Origin: JALZDI01 sp965653225
GTDB taxonomy: Bacteria; Actinomycetota; Actinomycetes; Propionibacteriales; Nocardioidaceae
Reading direction: 5' to 3'
Length of the DNA: 5,996 nucleotides
Assembly (NCBI GenBank): GCA_965653225.1
Contig: CBFGZI010000179.1
Location: forward strand, 1-5,996
Part shown: positions 1 to 4,953 of the stretch, one piece after another
Layout of the letters: each line of letters begins with the position of its first letter
Numbering within the stretch: position 1 is the first letter of the stretch
Program-made: the position numbers and the translations under genes
Notes under the pieces: generated by a model
The model's input: only the letters and a program-made list of their open reading frames with translations
Told to the model about the DNA's origin: nothing
Database searches by the model: none

Positions 1-30
1 CCACCGATCGCTGGGGGACTCCGGCTCGCC

Positions 31-54
31 CCGCACGCCATCATGAACGTGCGG
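31..54. repeat. inverted repeat, 7-bp arms
   Basis: CCGCACG (31-37) is the exact reverse complement of CGTGCGG (48-54), with a 10-base loop. It could be a protein-binding palindrome or an RNA hairpin. A 7-bp GC-rich stem is not rare in DNA of this composition, so function is uncertain. Confidence 0.35.
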
Positions 55-98
55 CACGGCCCGGCACGCCTCAAGGGCGGCTTCGCCGTCGCACACGA

Positions 99-112
99 TC
101 GAGCAAGCTCGA
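99..112. repeat. inverted repeat, 6-bp arms with 2-base spacer
   Basis: TCGAGC (99-104) and GCTCGA (107-112) are exact reverse complements separated by AA. The near-continuous 14-bp palindrome looks more like a dimer-binding site than a transcription terminator, since no T-run follows. It lies in the non-coding stretch left of the tRNA remnant, where recombination or regulatory sites of a mobile element would be expected. Confidence 0.35.
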
Positions 113-315
113 CCCTTGACCCGCACCGGTCCGCGCCGAAGGGGCTGGCTATTGGGGCGAGCCGGAGGTATGCGCGCGCTGGGTGCTGTGCCAGGCCGCC
201 GGTCGCGGAGTACAGCACGAAAGTACAGGCGCCGCAGAGACCGAGAGGTCGTCCAACCCAGTCCAAACTGTCCCGACACCGGCGAAACGACCGCAGCACC
301 CCGCCCAACGACGGC

Positions 316-357
316 ATGGCATGGAGGAGGCCAGGGGTTCGAATCCCCTCAGCTCCA
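316..357 (+). pseudogene. 3' half of tRNA-Ala(GGC), candidate attachment site
   Basis: The segment reads as the second half of a tRNA. It has an anticodon loop ATGGCAT (316-322, anticodon GGC), a 3' anticodon stem GGAGG (323-327), a 5-base variable loop (328-332), T stem AGGGG/CCCCT (333-337 with 345-349) around TTCGAAT, a 3' acceptor strand CAGCTCC (350-356) and discriminator A357. A full CCA is not encoded (CCC follows). The anticodon and acceptor identity match actinobacterial alanine tRNA. The 5' half is missing: bases 311-315 (ACGGC) cannot pair with GGAGG, and no D arm precedes them. A half-tRNA that starts at the anticodon loop and ends at the 3' end is typical of the duplicated att identity block left by tRNA-targeting integrases. 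The functional tRNA would be restored at the other end, outside this window. This is recognition from memory of the tRNA family, not a search. Confidence 0.7.
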
Positions 358-408
358 CCCAGGTCAGAGGCGGTTCTCGCCGTCGTGAGAGGCCCGGCCC
401 CGAACCGG

Positions 409-1275
409 CTAGCGCACCGCGTCGGCGAGCAGGTCGAGCTGCTCAGGGCCGGACGCCGTGGGAACGAAGATCAGCTCGTCGCAGCCCGCCTCGCCGAACG
501 CGGCGACGTAGTCGGCGACCATGTCCGGGCTCACCGCGGCCATCGAGGCGATCTGGCCGGCGACATCCTCGCCCAGCCAGCCGTAGTAGTGGTGCACGTA
601 GGAGTCGGCCTGCTGCCGCGCGCCGTCGCCGAGTGCGTAGTAGGCCAGGCTCAGCTTGCGCGGCCGTCCTTCGCGCCCCGCGTCGCGCCACGCCGCGTCG
701 ACCGCGGTAGCGGCCTGCGCGAACATGTCCGGCGTGCCTCCGCCCATGATCCATCCGTCGCCGAACCGGGCTACCCGCGCGAACGTCGCCGCGGCGCTGC
801 CGCCCAGGATCAGCTCCGGGCCACCGCTGCGGGTCGGTGCCGGACCCACCACACCGGCCTCGCCGCGCTCCTCACCCCGCCACACGCGCTTCATCGTCTC
901 CAGCTGCGCGTCGAACCGCCGCCCGCGACCGGCCATCTCGATCCCACTGACCTCGTAGTCGTCGCCGCGTCCGCCCAGGCCCAGCCCCAGGACGAACCTG
1001 CCGCCGGACAGCCGGTCCAGTGACGCCGCCTGCTTGGCCAGCAGCACGTAGTTGCTGTGGAGCGGCGCAAGCAGCACCGACGTCGTGAGGCGGATGCGAC
1101 TGGTGACGGCGGCTACCGCCGACAGCGCCACCAGCTCGTCGTAGCTGTCGTAGACGAGCCGGCCGATGGTGCCGAGGGTGGAGAAGCCCGCCTTCTCCGC
1201 CTGAGCCGCCCAGTCGGTGAGTACGTTCGCGCCGGTGCCCGGCACGCTGTTCGGCAGGCCGATTCCCACGTCCAT
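409..1275 (-). CDS. LLM-class flavin/F420-dependent oxidoreductase
   Basis: The 288-residue product resembles the luciferase-like monooxygenase superfamily, a TIM-barrel fold using FMN or, in actinobacteria, often coenzyme F420. Visible features are the beta-1 start MDVGIGLPNS, the helix DWAAQAEKAGF (21-31), the strand IRLTTSVLLAPLH (61-73), a signature close to LSGGRFVLGLGLG (89-101) that contributes to the cofactor/phosphate region, GPELILGGS (152-160) and RFGDGWI (170-176). Length is usual for the family. The start at 1275 is preferred over an in-frame ATG eight codons upstream (1299) because a strong ribosome-binding site, AAGGAGG at 1287-1281, sits 5 bases before it. The substrate cannot be told from sequence, and F420 versus FMN use is not settled. 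The gene is divergent from the two-component operon and ends about 50 bp from the tRNA remnant. It may share the regulatory region with regulator 1, but a functional link is only inference. Confidence 0.9.
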   Translation of the reverse strand: MDVGIGLPNSVPGTGANVLTDWAAQAEKAGFSTLGTIGRLVYDSYDELVALSAVAAVTSRIRLTTSVLLAPLHSNYVLLAKQAASLDRLSGGRFVLGLGLGGRGDDYEVSGIEMAGRGRRFDAQLETMKRVWRGEERGEAGVVGPAPTRSGGPELILGGSAAATFARVARFGDGWIMGGGTPDMFAQAATAVDAAWRDAGREGRPRKLSLAYYALGDGARQQADSYVHHYYGWLGEDVAGQIASMAAVSPDMVADYVAAFGEAGCDELIFVPTASGPEQLDLLADAVR

Positions 1276-1304
1276 GCGCCCCTCCTTGGCTCGAACCAAC
1301 CCTA
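1276..1304 (-). promoter_or_regulatory. ribosome-binding site and candidate -10 box of the LLM oxidoreductase gene
   Basis: On the minus strand AAGGAGG (1287-1281) precedes the ATG at 1275 by 5 bases and decides the start. Further upstream, TAGGGT (1304-1299) fits the actinobacterial -10 pattern TANNNT and would put transcription start near 1292, giving a leader of about 17 bases. No good TTGACA-like -35 is seen at the expected distance. The ribosome-binding site is firm and the -10 box is tentative. Confidence 0.45.
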
Positions 1305-1305
1305 C

Positions 1306-1339
1306 CGAGGCGACCTCGCACGTCGCGAGGCTCCGCGAC
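1306..1339. repeat. three overlapping inverted repeats upstream of the LLM gene
   Basis: Three mutually exclusive pairings share bases: CGAGG (1306-1310) with CCTCG (1314-1318); CCTCGC (1314-1319) with GCGAGG (1325-1330); GTCGCG (1322-1327) with CGCGAC (1334-1339). They lie immediately upstream of the candidate -10 of the oxidoreductase gene, about where a -35 element or operator would be. If that start site is right they would not be in its mRNA, so DNA binding is more likely than RNA folding. GC-rich composition raises the chance of coincidence. Confidence 0.35.
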
Positions 1340-1373
1340 CTGCTCGGGATCGTGGGGCAGAGCCCGCTCCGGG

Positions 1374-1390
1374 CTCATCCGATCCTCATC
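1374..1390 (+). promoter_or_regulatory. CTCATC-N5-CTCATC direct repeat, candidate OmpR-family operator
   Basis: CTCATC occurs at 1374-1379 and again at 1385-1390, an exact 6-base direct repeat with 11-bp period. Tandem half-sites one helical turn apart are the known binding mode of OmpR/PhoB-family winged-helix regulators. The same hexamer with the same period recurs upstream of regulator 2 (2378-2394). A reverse-complement copy, GATGAG, lies nearby at 1404-1409. The site is 98 bp upstream of the oxidoreductase start and 223 bp upstream of regulator 1, so it could act on either. That one of the adjacent regulators binds it is inference. Confidence 0.5.
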
Positions 1391-1418
1391 CACCGCTGCG
1401 GACGATGAGAGTCATGAC

Positions 1419-1502
1419 ATGCAAAGCGCGGACAGGTATGCCGACTGCGGCACGGACCAGGAGAACGTGCGCTGCAGCCGGTCGTGCTCGCGCGAGCCAT
1501 AG
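1419..1502 (+). CDS. possible 27-residue Cys-containing small ORF
   Basis: ATG at 1419 opens a 27-codon frame ending TAG at 1500-1502. Nearly all codon third positions (about 23 of 26) are G or C, higher than the local base composition and coding-like. A GAGAG at 1407-1411 could act as a weak ribosome-binding site. The peptide is polar with cysteines at 10, 19 and 23 (CX8CX3C), no membrane segment and no signal peptide. It sits just downstream of the CTCATC repeat at 1374-1390. I recognise no family. A chance ORF is quite possible. Confidence 0.15.
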   Translation: MQSADRYADCGTDQENVRCSRSCSREP

Positions 1503-1581
1503 GGTCAGATTGACTGCTTTGTCCGCGACTGCTGCCGGACCGCTGTTCCAGCCGCGCCTCGGGTCTCTGCGAGAGCACAAC

Positions 1582-1613
1582 CGGACATGGCGGTCCGCCC
1601 TAGTCTGGAAGGT
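1582..1613 (+). promoter_or_regulatory. candidate leaderless promoter of response regulator 1, with inverted repeat
   Basis: TAGTCT (1601-1606) matches the actinobacterial -10 pattern TANNNT and ends 7 bases before the ATG at 1614, so transcription would start at or next to the start codon. Leaderless transcripts of this kind are common in actinobacteria. It also explains why no properly spaced ribosome-binding site is present: GGAAGG abuts the ATG with a single base between. An inverted repeat, CGGAC (1582-1586) with GTCCG (1593-1597), lies between the -35 and -10 positions and could be an operator. The -35 match is poor. Confidence 0.35.
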
Positions 1614-2312
1614 ATGCGGATCCTGGTCGTCGAGGACGACCTGGCCATGGCCGACCTTCTGCGGCGGGCGCTGGCCCGCGAGGGATATGCGGTGGATGTC
1701 GCCGAGACCGGCGAGGACGGCCTGTGGAGCGCGACGGAGAACACCTACGACGCCGTGGTTCTCGACGTGATGATCCCGCCTCCCGACGGCATCGCCCTGG
1801 TCCGCGAGCTTCGGGACCGCGGCAGGGGAGTGCCGGTGCTCATGCTCAGCGCCCGCGACGAGGTCGCCGACCGCGTCGCCGGACTGACCGCGGGTGCTGA
1901 CGACTACCTGCCCAAGCCGTTCGCGCTCGCGGAGCTGTTCGCCCGGGTCCGCGCACTCACCAGACGCGAGGCCGTGCACGGGGAACGCATCCGGGTCGGC
2001 GACCTGGTCATGGACGAGGAGACCCACCAGGTGTGGCGCGGGGAGGCGACCATCGACCTGACCCCGCGCGAGTTCGGGCTGCTGCGTGAGCTGATGCGGC
2101 ACTCCGGAGAGGTCGTGAGCCGTTCCCAGCTCATCCGGGAGGCCTGGGACAGCGCGTACACGGAGCGGTCGAACACGCTGGACGTCTACGTGCGCTACCT
2201 GCGGAACAAGATCGACCGCCCCTTCGACACACACACGCTGGAGACGGTCAGAGGCGCCGGCTTCCGGCTGCTCGACCCCGGCGGCGCATCCTCCCGTCTC
2301 AGGCAGCCGTGA
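1614..2312 (+). CDS. OmpR/PhoB-family response regulator 1
   Basis: The 232-residue product is a two-domain transcription factor. The receiver domain (about 1-112) carries the acidic pair D8/D9 in RILVVEDD, the phospho-acceptor D51 in VVLDVMIPPPDG, the switch residue S79 in LMLSARD and the conserved K101 in YLPKPF. The winged-helix DNA-binding domain (about 125-224) has LTPREFGLLRELMRHSG and the recognition helix SNTLDVYVRYLRNK, followed by the wing ETVRGAGFRL. All phosphorylation residues are present, so it should be active. The start at 1614 is chosen because the receiver begins there and a -10 box fits leaderless expression; an in-frame ATG at 1587 lacks a ribosome-binding site. It heads a unit with a second regulator and a kinase and is close in sequence to that second regulator, which suggests duplication. 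Target genes are unknown. Confidence 0.93.
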   Translation: MRILVVEDDLAMADLLRRALAREGYAVDVAETGEDGLWSATENTYDAVVLDVMIPPPDGIALVRELRDRGRGVPVLMLSARDEVADRVAGLTAGADDYLPKPFALAELFARVRALTRREAVHGERIRVGDLVMDEETHQVWRGEATIDLTPREFGLLRELMRHSGEVVSRSQLIREAWDSAYTERSNTLDVYVRYLRNKIDRPFDTHTLETVRGAGFRLLDPGGASSRLRQP

Positions 2313-2416
2313 GCAGGCCGACCCGACCCACCACCGAACCCACCTCGAATGGGTCCGGTGACCCCGGTCCGGACGCTCTCATCACATTCTCATCCGGCGT
2401 TCAGGATGCTTCCCGT
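2313..2416 (+). other. 104-bp spacer between the two response regulators
   Basis: This stretch is open in the frame of regulator 2 from a GTG at 2309 that overlaps the stop of regulator 1 (GTGA), so it could be an N-terminal extension of 36 residues. The extension would be rich in Pro, Thr and Ser, would match nothing in the family and lacks strong GC3 bias. The same bases hold a direct repeat and a -10-like box, so I read it as an intergenic promoter region. Confidence 0.5.
2378..2407 (+). promoter_or_regulatory. CTCATC-N5-CTCATC operator with candidate -10 upstream of response regulator 2
   Basis: CTCATC lies at 2378-2383 and 2389-2394. With a leading T the repeat is TCTCATC twice, separated by 4 bases, so the period is 11 bp. 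A degenerate third copy, TTCAGG, follows at 2400-2405 in the same register. The box CAGGAT (2402-2407) has the conserved second A and last T of an actinobacterial -10 and would start transcription a few bases before the ATG at 2417. Repeats covering the -35 position are the layout expected of activation by an OmpR/PhoB-family factor. The same hexamer pair occurs at 1374-1390. Confidence 0.5.
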
Positions 2417-3196
2417 ATGGCAACCGCCGGCCGTCGGGTGGTCGCGGCCCTCGCACCCGCCGCGGACGTCGAACCAGAACCTCGACAGACGAGAGTCCTT
2501 GTCGTCGAGGACGACGAGCGGATGCTGGACTTCCTCAGGCGAGCACTGGCCAGCCGCGGCTACACGGTGGACACCGCGGTCGATGGGTTCGGGGCCCTGC
2601 GCAAGGGCCTCGGGACCCGCTACGACATGGTCGTGCTGGACGTGATGATCCCCGCCCCGGACGGGGTCGAGGTGCTGGGGGCCTGGCGCGCCGCGGGGCG
2701 AGCCATGCCGGTGCTGCTGTTGACGGCGCGCGACGACGTCCGCTACCGGGTGGAGGGCCTGGACGCCGGTGCCGACGACTACCTCACCAAGCCGTTCGCG
2801 GTCGTCGAGCTGTTCGCCCGCATCGAACGGCTGCTGCACCGGCCGTCGTCGCTGCGACCGACGGTTCTGCGCAGCGGCGACCTCACCCTCGACCCCGCCC
2901 GCCATGAGGTCGCCCGCGGCGATGTCATCGTCTCCTTGTCCGCAAAGGAGTTCGCGCTGCTGCACGAGCTCATGCGTCACCCCGGACGCGTGCTGACGCG
3001 CACCGACCTGACCGAGCACCTGTGGAACTACGCGTACGAGGGTGACTCGAACGTCATCGATGTCTACATCGGCTACCTGCGCGACAAGATCGACCGGCCG
3101 TTCGGACACGACAGCATCGAGACCGTTCGCGGTGTCGGCTACCGGCTGCGTGAACAGCAGGCCCTCACGCCGAGCACGGACAGGCCGGAACCATGA
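2417..3196 (+). CDS. OmpR/PhoB-family response regulator 2
   Basis: The 259-residue product from ATG 2417 has a short variable N-terminal segment (1-25) and then a receiver domain beginning TRVLVVEDDERM, with D32/D33, phospho-acceptor D75 in VVLDVMIPAPDG, switch T103 in LLTARDD and K125 in YLTKPF. The winged-helix domain (about 154-246) carries LSAKEFALLHELMRHPG, the recognition helix SNVIDVYIGYLRDK and the wing ETVRGVGYRL. It closely resembles regulator 1 in both domains. The recognition helices differ in places, for example R versus G in VRYLR/IGYLR, so DNA specificity may overlap or have drifted. An alternative GTG start at 2309 would overlap the previous stop by 4 bp and give 295 residues; the promoter-like sequence upstream of 2417 argues against it. 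The stop overlaps the kinase start (ATGA), which indicates translational coupling and makes this the more likely direct partner of the kinase. Confidence 0.92.
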   Translation: MATAGRRVVAALAPAADVEPEPRQTRVLVVEDDERMLDFLRRALASRGYTVDTAVDGFGALRKGLGTRYDMVVLDVMIPAPDGVEVLGAWRAAGRAMPVLLLTARDDVRYRVEGLDAGADDYLTKPFAVVELFARIERLLHRPSSLRPTVLRSGDLTLDPARHEVARGDVIVSLSAKEFALLHELMRHPGRVLTRTDLTEHLWNYAYEGDSNVIDVYIGYLRDKIDRPFGHDSIETVRGVGYRLREQQALTPSTDRPEP

Positions 3197-4665
3197 GCCC
3201 CGGCTCCGACGGCCTGGCCGTGACGCGTCCCCGGATCGGCACACAGGAAGGCGCTCGTCCGTTGTGGCGACACTGGTTTCCCCAGACTCTGCGTGCGCGC
3301 CTGACGGTCACCGTCGTCGCCGCCGCCAGCGTGCTGCTCGTCGTCACCCTGGGCATGCTCTACGTCGGCCTGAACTCCCAGCTGAGCTCCGCCGTCGACC
3401 AGGGGCTGCGCGACCGGCTCGACGACCTCGCGGTGGCTGCTCGGGCCGAGAGCCCTGCTCCACTGGTCGACCCGTACGCGCAGGTCCTCAGCACCCAAGG
3501 ACACGTCGTCGTCGCGTCCGCAACCGCCCCTGACGCCTCGGTGCTCACGCCCGCAGAGCGCGTCGCGGCCACCCGCGGCCTGCTCCTGGTGGACCGCTCT
3601 GTCGACGGCCTGCCCGGCCCCGCGCGCCTCGCGGCCAGAGCGGTGCCGGGCACCCACCGCATCGTCGTCGCCGGCACGTCCTTGTCGGGCCTGCACACCA
3701 CCACCGACCGCCTGCTGATCGCCCTCGGTGTCGCCCTGCCCGCACTGCTCGTCCTGCTCGGCGTCGTACTCGCCTGGGCCATCCGCGCGTCACTGCGTCC
3801 CGTGTCAGCGCTCACCACCCAGGCAGCGCGGATCTCCACGGCGGGGTCTGACGAGAAGCTGCCGCAGCCGCCGGGCCATGACGAGATCGCCGAGCTGGCC
3901 AGCACGCTCAACGCCATGCTCAACCGGCTGCGGCTCTCGTTCGACCGTGAGCGCGCGTTCGTCGACGACGCGAGCCACGAGCTCCGCACACCGCTCGCGG
4001 TACTCAGGGGAGAGCTCGAGCTCGCTCTGCTGGACAACGACCCCGTGCAGATGCGACGCGCCGTCGAGATCGCGCAGGCCGAGGCGGAGCATCTGAGCGA
4101 CCTGGCCGTCGACCTGCTGGTGCTGGCACGTCAGCGCGCCGGCACATTAGAGCTCGAACGCGTCGACGCAGACCTGTTCGCCGTCGTCGAGCACACGATG
4201 AACAGGCTGCGTCCGGTGACACCCGCACAGCTGCAGGTCTCGGGTGAGTCACTGGTGGCATCGATCGATGTCGTACGCATGGAGCAGGTGCTCACCAACG
4301 TCGTCACCAACGCCGCGCAGGCCGGTGCCCAGCGCGTCGAGGTGCGCGTCTCCCGGGACGGTGACAACGCGGTGCTGGAAGTCGACGACGACGGCCCGGG
4401 GTTCCCCGAGGAGCTCCTGCACTCGGCCTTCGACCGGTTCAGCCGCGGGGAACCGGCGCGGACCCGTCGCCGAGTTCGCAGCACCCACGGCACGGGAGCG
4501 GGCCTCGGACTCCCGATCACGGCTGCCATCGTGCGCGCACACGGCGGCCAGATCAGCGCCACCAACCACGCGAACCACGGCGGCGCTGAAATCCGAATTC
4601 AGCTGCCGGTCCGCGACCTTCGATATGAATTTGTGAAGCGTCAATCTTCGAAGAATCACGCATAA
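3193..4665 (+). CDS. two-component sensor histidine kinase (HAMP-HisKA-HATPase)
   Basis: The 490-residue membrane kinase has a cytoplasmic N-terminus (1-35), a first transmembrane segment about 37-60, an extracytoplasmic sensor region about 61-172 and a second transmembrane segment about 174-197. A HAMP linker (198-250) follows. The dimerisation/phospho-acceptor domain has H262 in DDASHELRTPL. The ATPase domain has the N box VLTNVVTNAAQ (366-376), G1 box DDDGPGF (398-404), F box FDRFSRG (413-419) and G2 box GTGAGLGL (433-440). All catalytic residues are present. The sensor region shows no recognised domain and no metal-binding His/Met/Cys cluster, so the stimulus is unknown. The start ATG overlaps the stop of regulator 2 by 4 bp, so the two are coupled. 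The last 15 or so residues (RYEFVKRQSSKNHA) are coded by unusually AT-rich codons beyond the normal domain end and may be a variable tail. Confidence 0.93.
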   Translation: MSPGSDGLAVTRPRIGTQEGARPLWRHWFPQTLRARLTVTVVAAASVLLVVTLGMLYVGLNSQLSSAVDQGLRDRLDDLAVAARAESPAPLVDPYAQVLSTQGHVVVASATAPDASVLTPAERVAATRGLLLVDRSVDGLPGPARLAARAVPGTHRIVVAGTSLSGLHTTTDRLLIALGVALPALLVLLGVVLAWAIRASLRPVSALTTQAARISTAGSDEKLPQPPGHDEIAELASTLNAMLNRLRLSFDRERAFVDDASHELRTPLAVLRGELELALLDNDPVQMRRAVEIAQAEAEHLSDLAVDLLVLARQRAGTLELERVDADLFAVVEHTMNRLRPVTPAQLQVSGESLVASIDVVRMEQVLTNVVTNAAQAGAQRVEVRVSRDGDNAVLEVDDDGPGFPEELLHSAFDRFSRGEPARTRRRVRSTHGTGAGLGLPITAAIVRAHGGQISATNHANHGGAEIRIQLPVRDLRYEFVKRQSSKNHA

Positions 4666-4766
4666 CCAGGATCGAATTCCGGTGAACGCACAACTACCTG
4701 CCAAAAACGCGCTCGTTCGTCCGTGTTTCAACCGCCGTCGGATCTGCGCCGTTAGGGCTAGCCCCT

Positions 4767-4793
4767 CTGGGCGAGCACAACTGGGCGAGCACA
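4767..4793 (+). repeat. 13-bp exact tandem repeat
   Basis: CTGGGCGAGCACA occurs at 4767-4779 and again at 4781-4793, a period of 14 bp. It lies about 160 bp upstream of the multicopper oxidase start, immediately after the palindrome GGGCTAGCCC. It could be a regulator-binding site or a recent slippage duplication. The sequence resembles a tRNA D arm in places, but no tRNA can be folded around it. Confidence 0.6.
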
Positions 4794-4880
4794 GCCGAAA
4801 TGCAGACGTCGCGAACCGGGTCGAACGTGCTGACGACGAATATGGGCAGGAGTAGTCATGTGAGCGCTGCGGCAAAAACC

Positions 4881-4953
4881 TAGTTTGTAAGTGCAGCCGT
4901 CCCAGACCCTGCCGGCCGAAATGTGCGCCTGGGGGAAGAAAGGGTAGTGGGAC
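4881..4953 (+). promoter_or_regulatory. candidate promoter and ribosome-binding site of the multicopper oxidase
   Basis: TAGTTT (4881-4886) fits the TANNNT -10 pattern, which would put the start near 4893 and give a leader of about 60 bases. The -35 match (ATGTGA at 4858-4863) is weak. GAAAGGG (4938-4944) lies 9 bases before the ATG at 4954 and is a plausible ribosome-binding site that supports that start. Confidence 0.35.

Larger units (their letters stand above)
1..315. other. non-coding stretch left of tRNA remnant; possible tip or scar of an integrated element
   Basis: I see no convincing gene here. The plus-strand frames are open by virtue of high GC but match no family I recognise, and the same frames run on as antisense shadows of the oxidoreductase gene. 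Two short perfect inverted repeats lie at 31-54 and 99-112. The right border coincides with the point (about 315/316) where similarity to a tRNA-Ala(GGC) gene begins, so this DNA replaced the 5' half of the tRNA at that junction. By analogy with actinobacterial integrative elements that use tRNA 3' ends, it could be the attachment-proximal end of an element or a leftover of one. No integrase, excisionase or replication gene is visible within the window. Confidence 0.35.
4666..4953 (+). other. intergenic region between kinase and multicopper oxidase
   Basis: These 288 bp are less GC-rich than the flanking genes. A GTG-initiated frame of 57 codons from 4682 exists but shows no third-position GC bias, so I do not call it. 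Visible structure consists of a perfect palindrome GGGCTAGCCC (4755-4764), a 13-bp tandem repeat (4767-4793), a candidate -10 (4881-4886) and the ribosome-binding site of the oxidase. No hairpin followed by a T-run is seen, so no intrinsic terminator can be called for the kinase operon. The CTCATC pair found upstream of the regulators is absent. Confidence 0.6.

Noticed and set aside
141..357. A tmRNA or intron-split tRNA spanning 141-357, because GGGGCTG (141-147) can pair with CAGCTCC (350-356)
   Set aside because: The conserved tmRNA 5' domain (GG..TTCGAC) and a tag reading frame are missing, and no 5' anticodon stem pairing with GGAGG or canonical D arm is found. The 7-base match is probably chance in GC-rich DNA.
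149..358. Minus-strand ORF of 69 codons beginning MELRGFEPLASSMP
   Set aside because: This is the familiar spurious translation of the antisense of a tRNA 3' end, not a protein.
43..1023. Long plus-strand ORF of 326 codons
   Set aside because: It runs antisense through the oxidoreductase gene and across the tRNA remnant, is Arg/Pro/Ala-rich, and matches no family; it is a shadow frame.
1386..2234. Minus-strand ORF of 282 codons
   Set aside because: It is antisense to response regulator 1 and a mirror of its codon bias, with no recognisable domain. The 284-codon frame opposite regulator 2 is rejected for the same reason.
4755..4764. Palindrome GGGCTAGCCC as terminator of the kinase operon
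   Set aside because: It has no loop-forming spacer and no T-run downstream, so it cannot be supported as an intrinsic terminator.
4767..4845. A tRNA suggested by a D-arm-like GCACAACTGGGCGAGC and a GGGTCGAAC
   Set aside because: No acceptor stem, anticodon stem or 5-bp T stem can be formed around these pieces.
4682..4855. GTG-initiated 57-codon frame between kinase and oxidase
   Set aside because: There is no third-position GC bias and no good ribosome-binding site, and the AQLGEH-like segment is just the translation of the tandem repeat.
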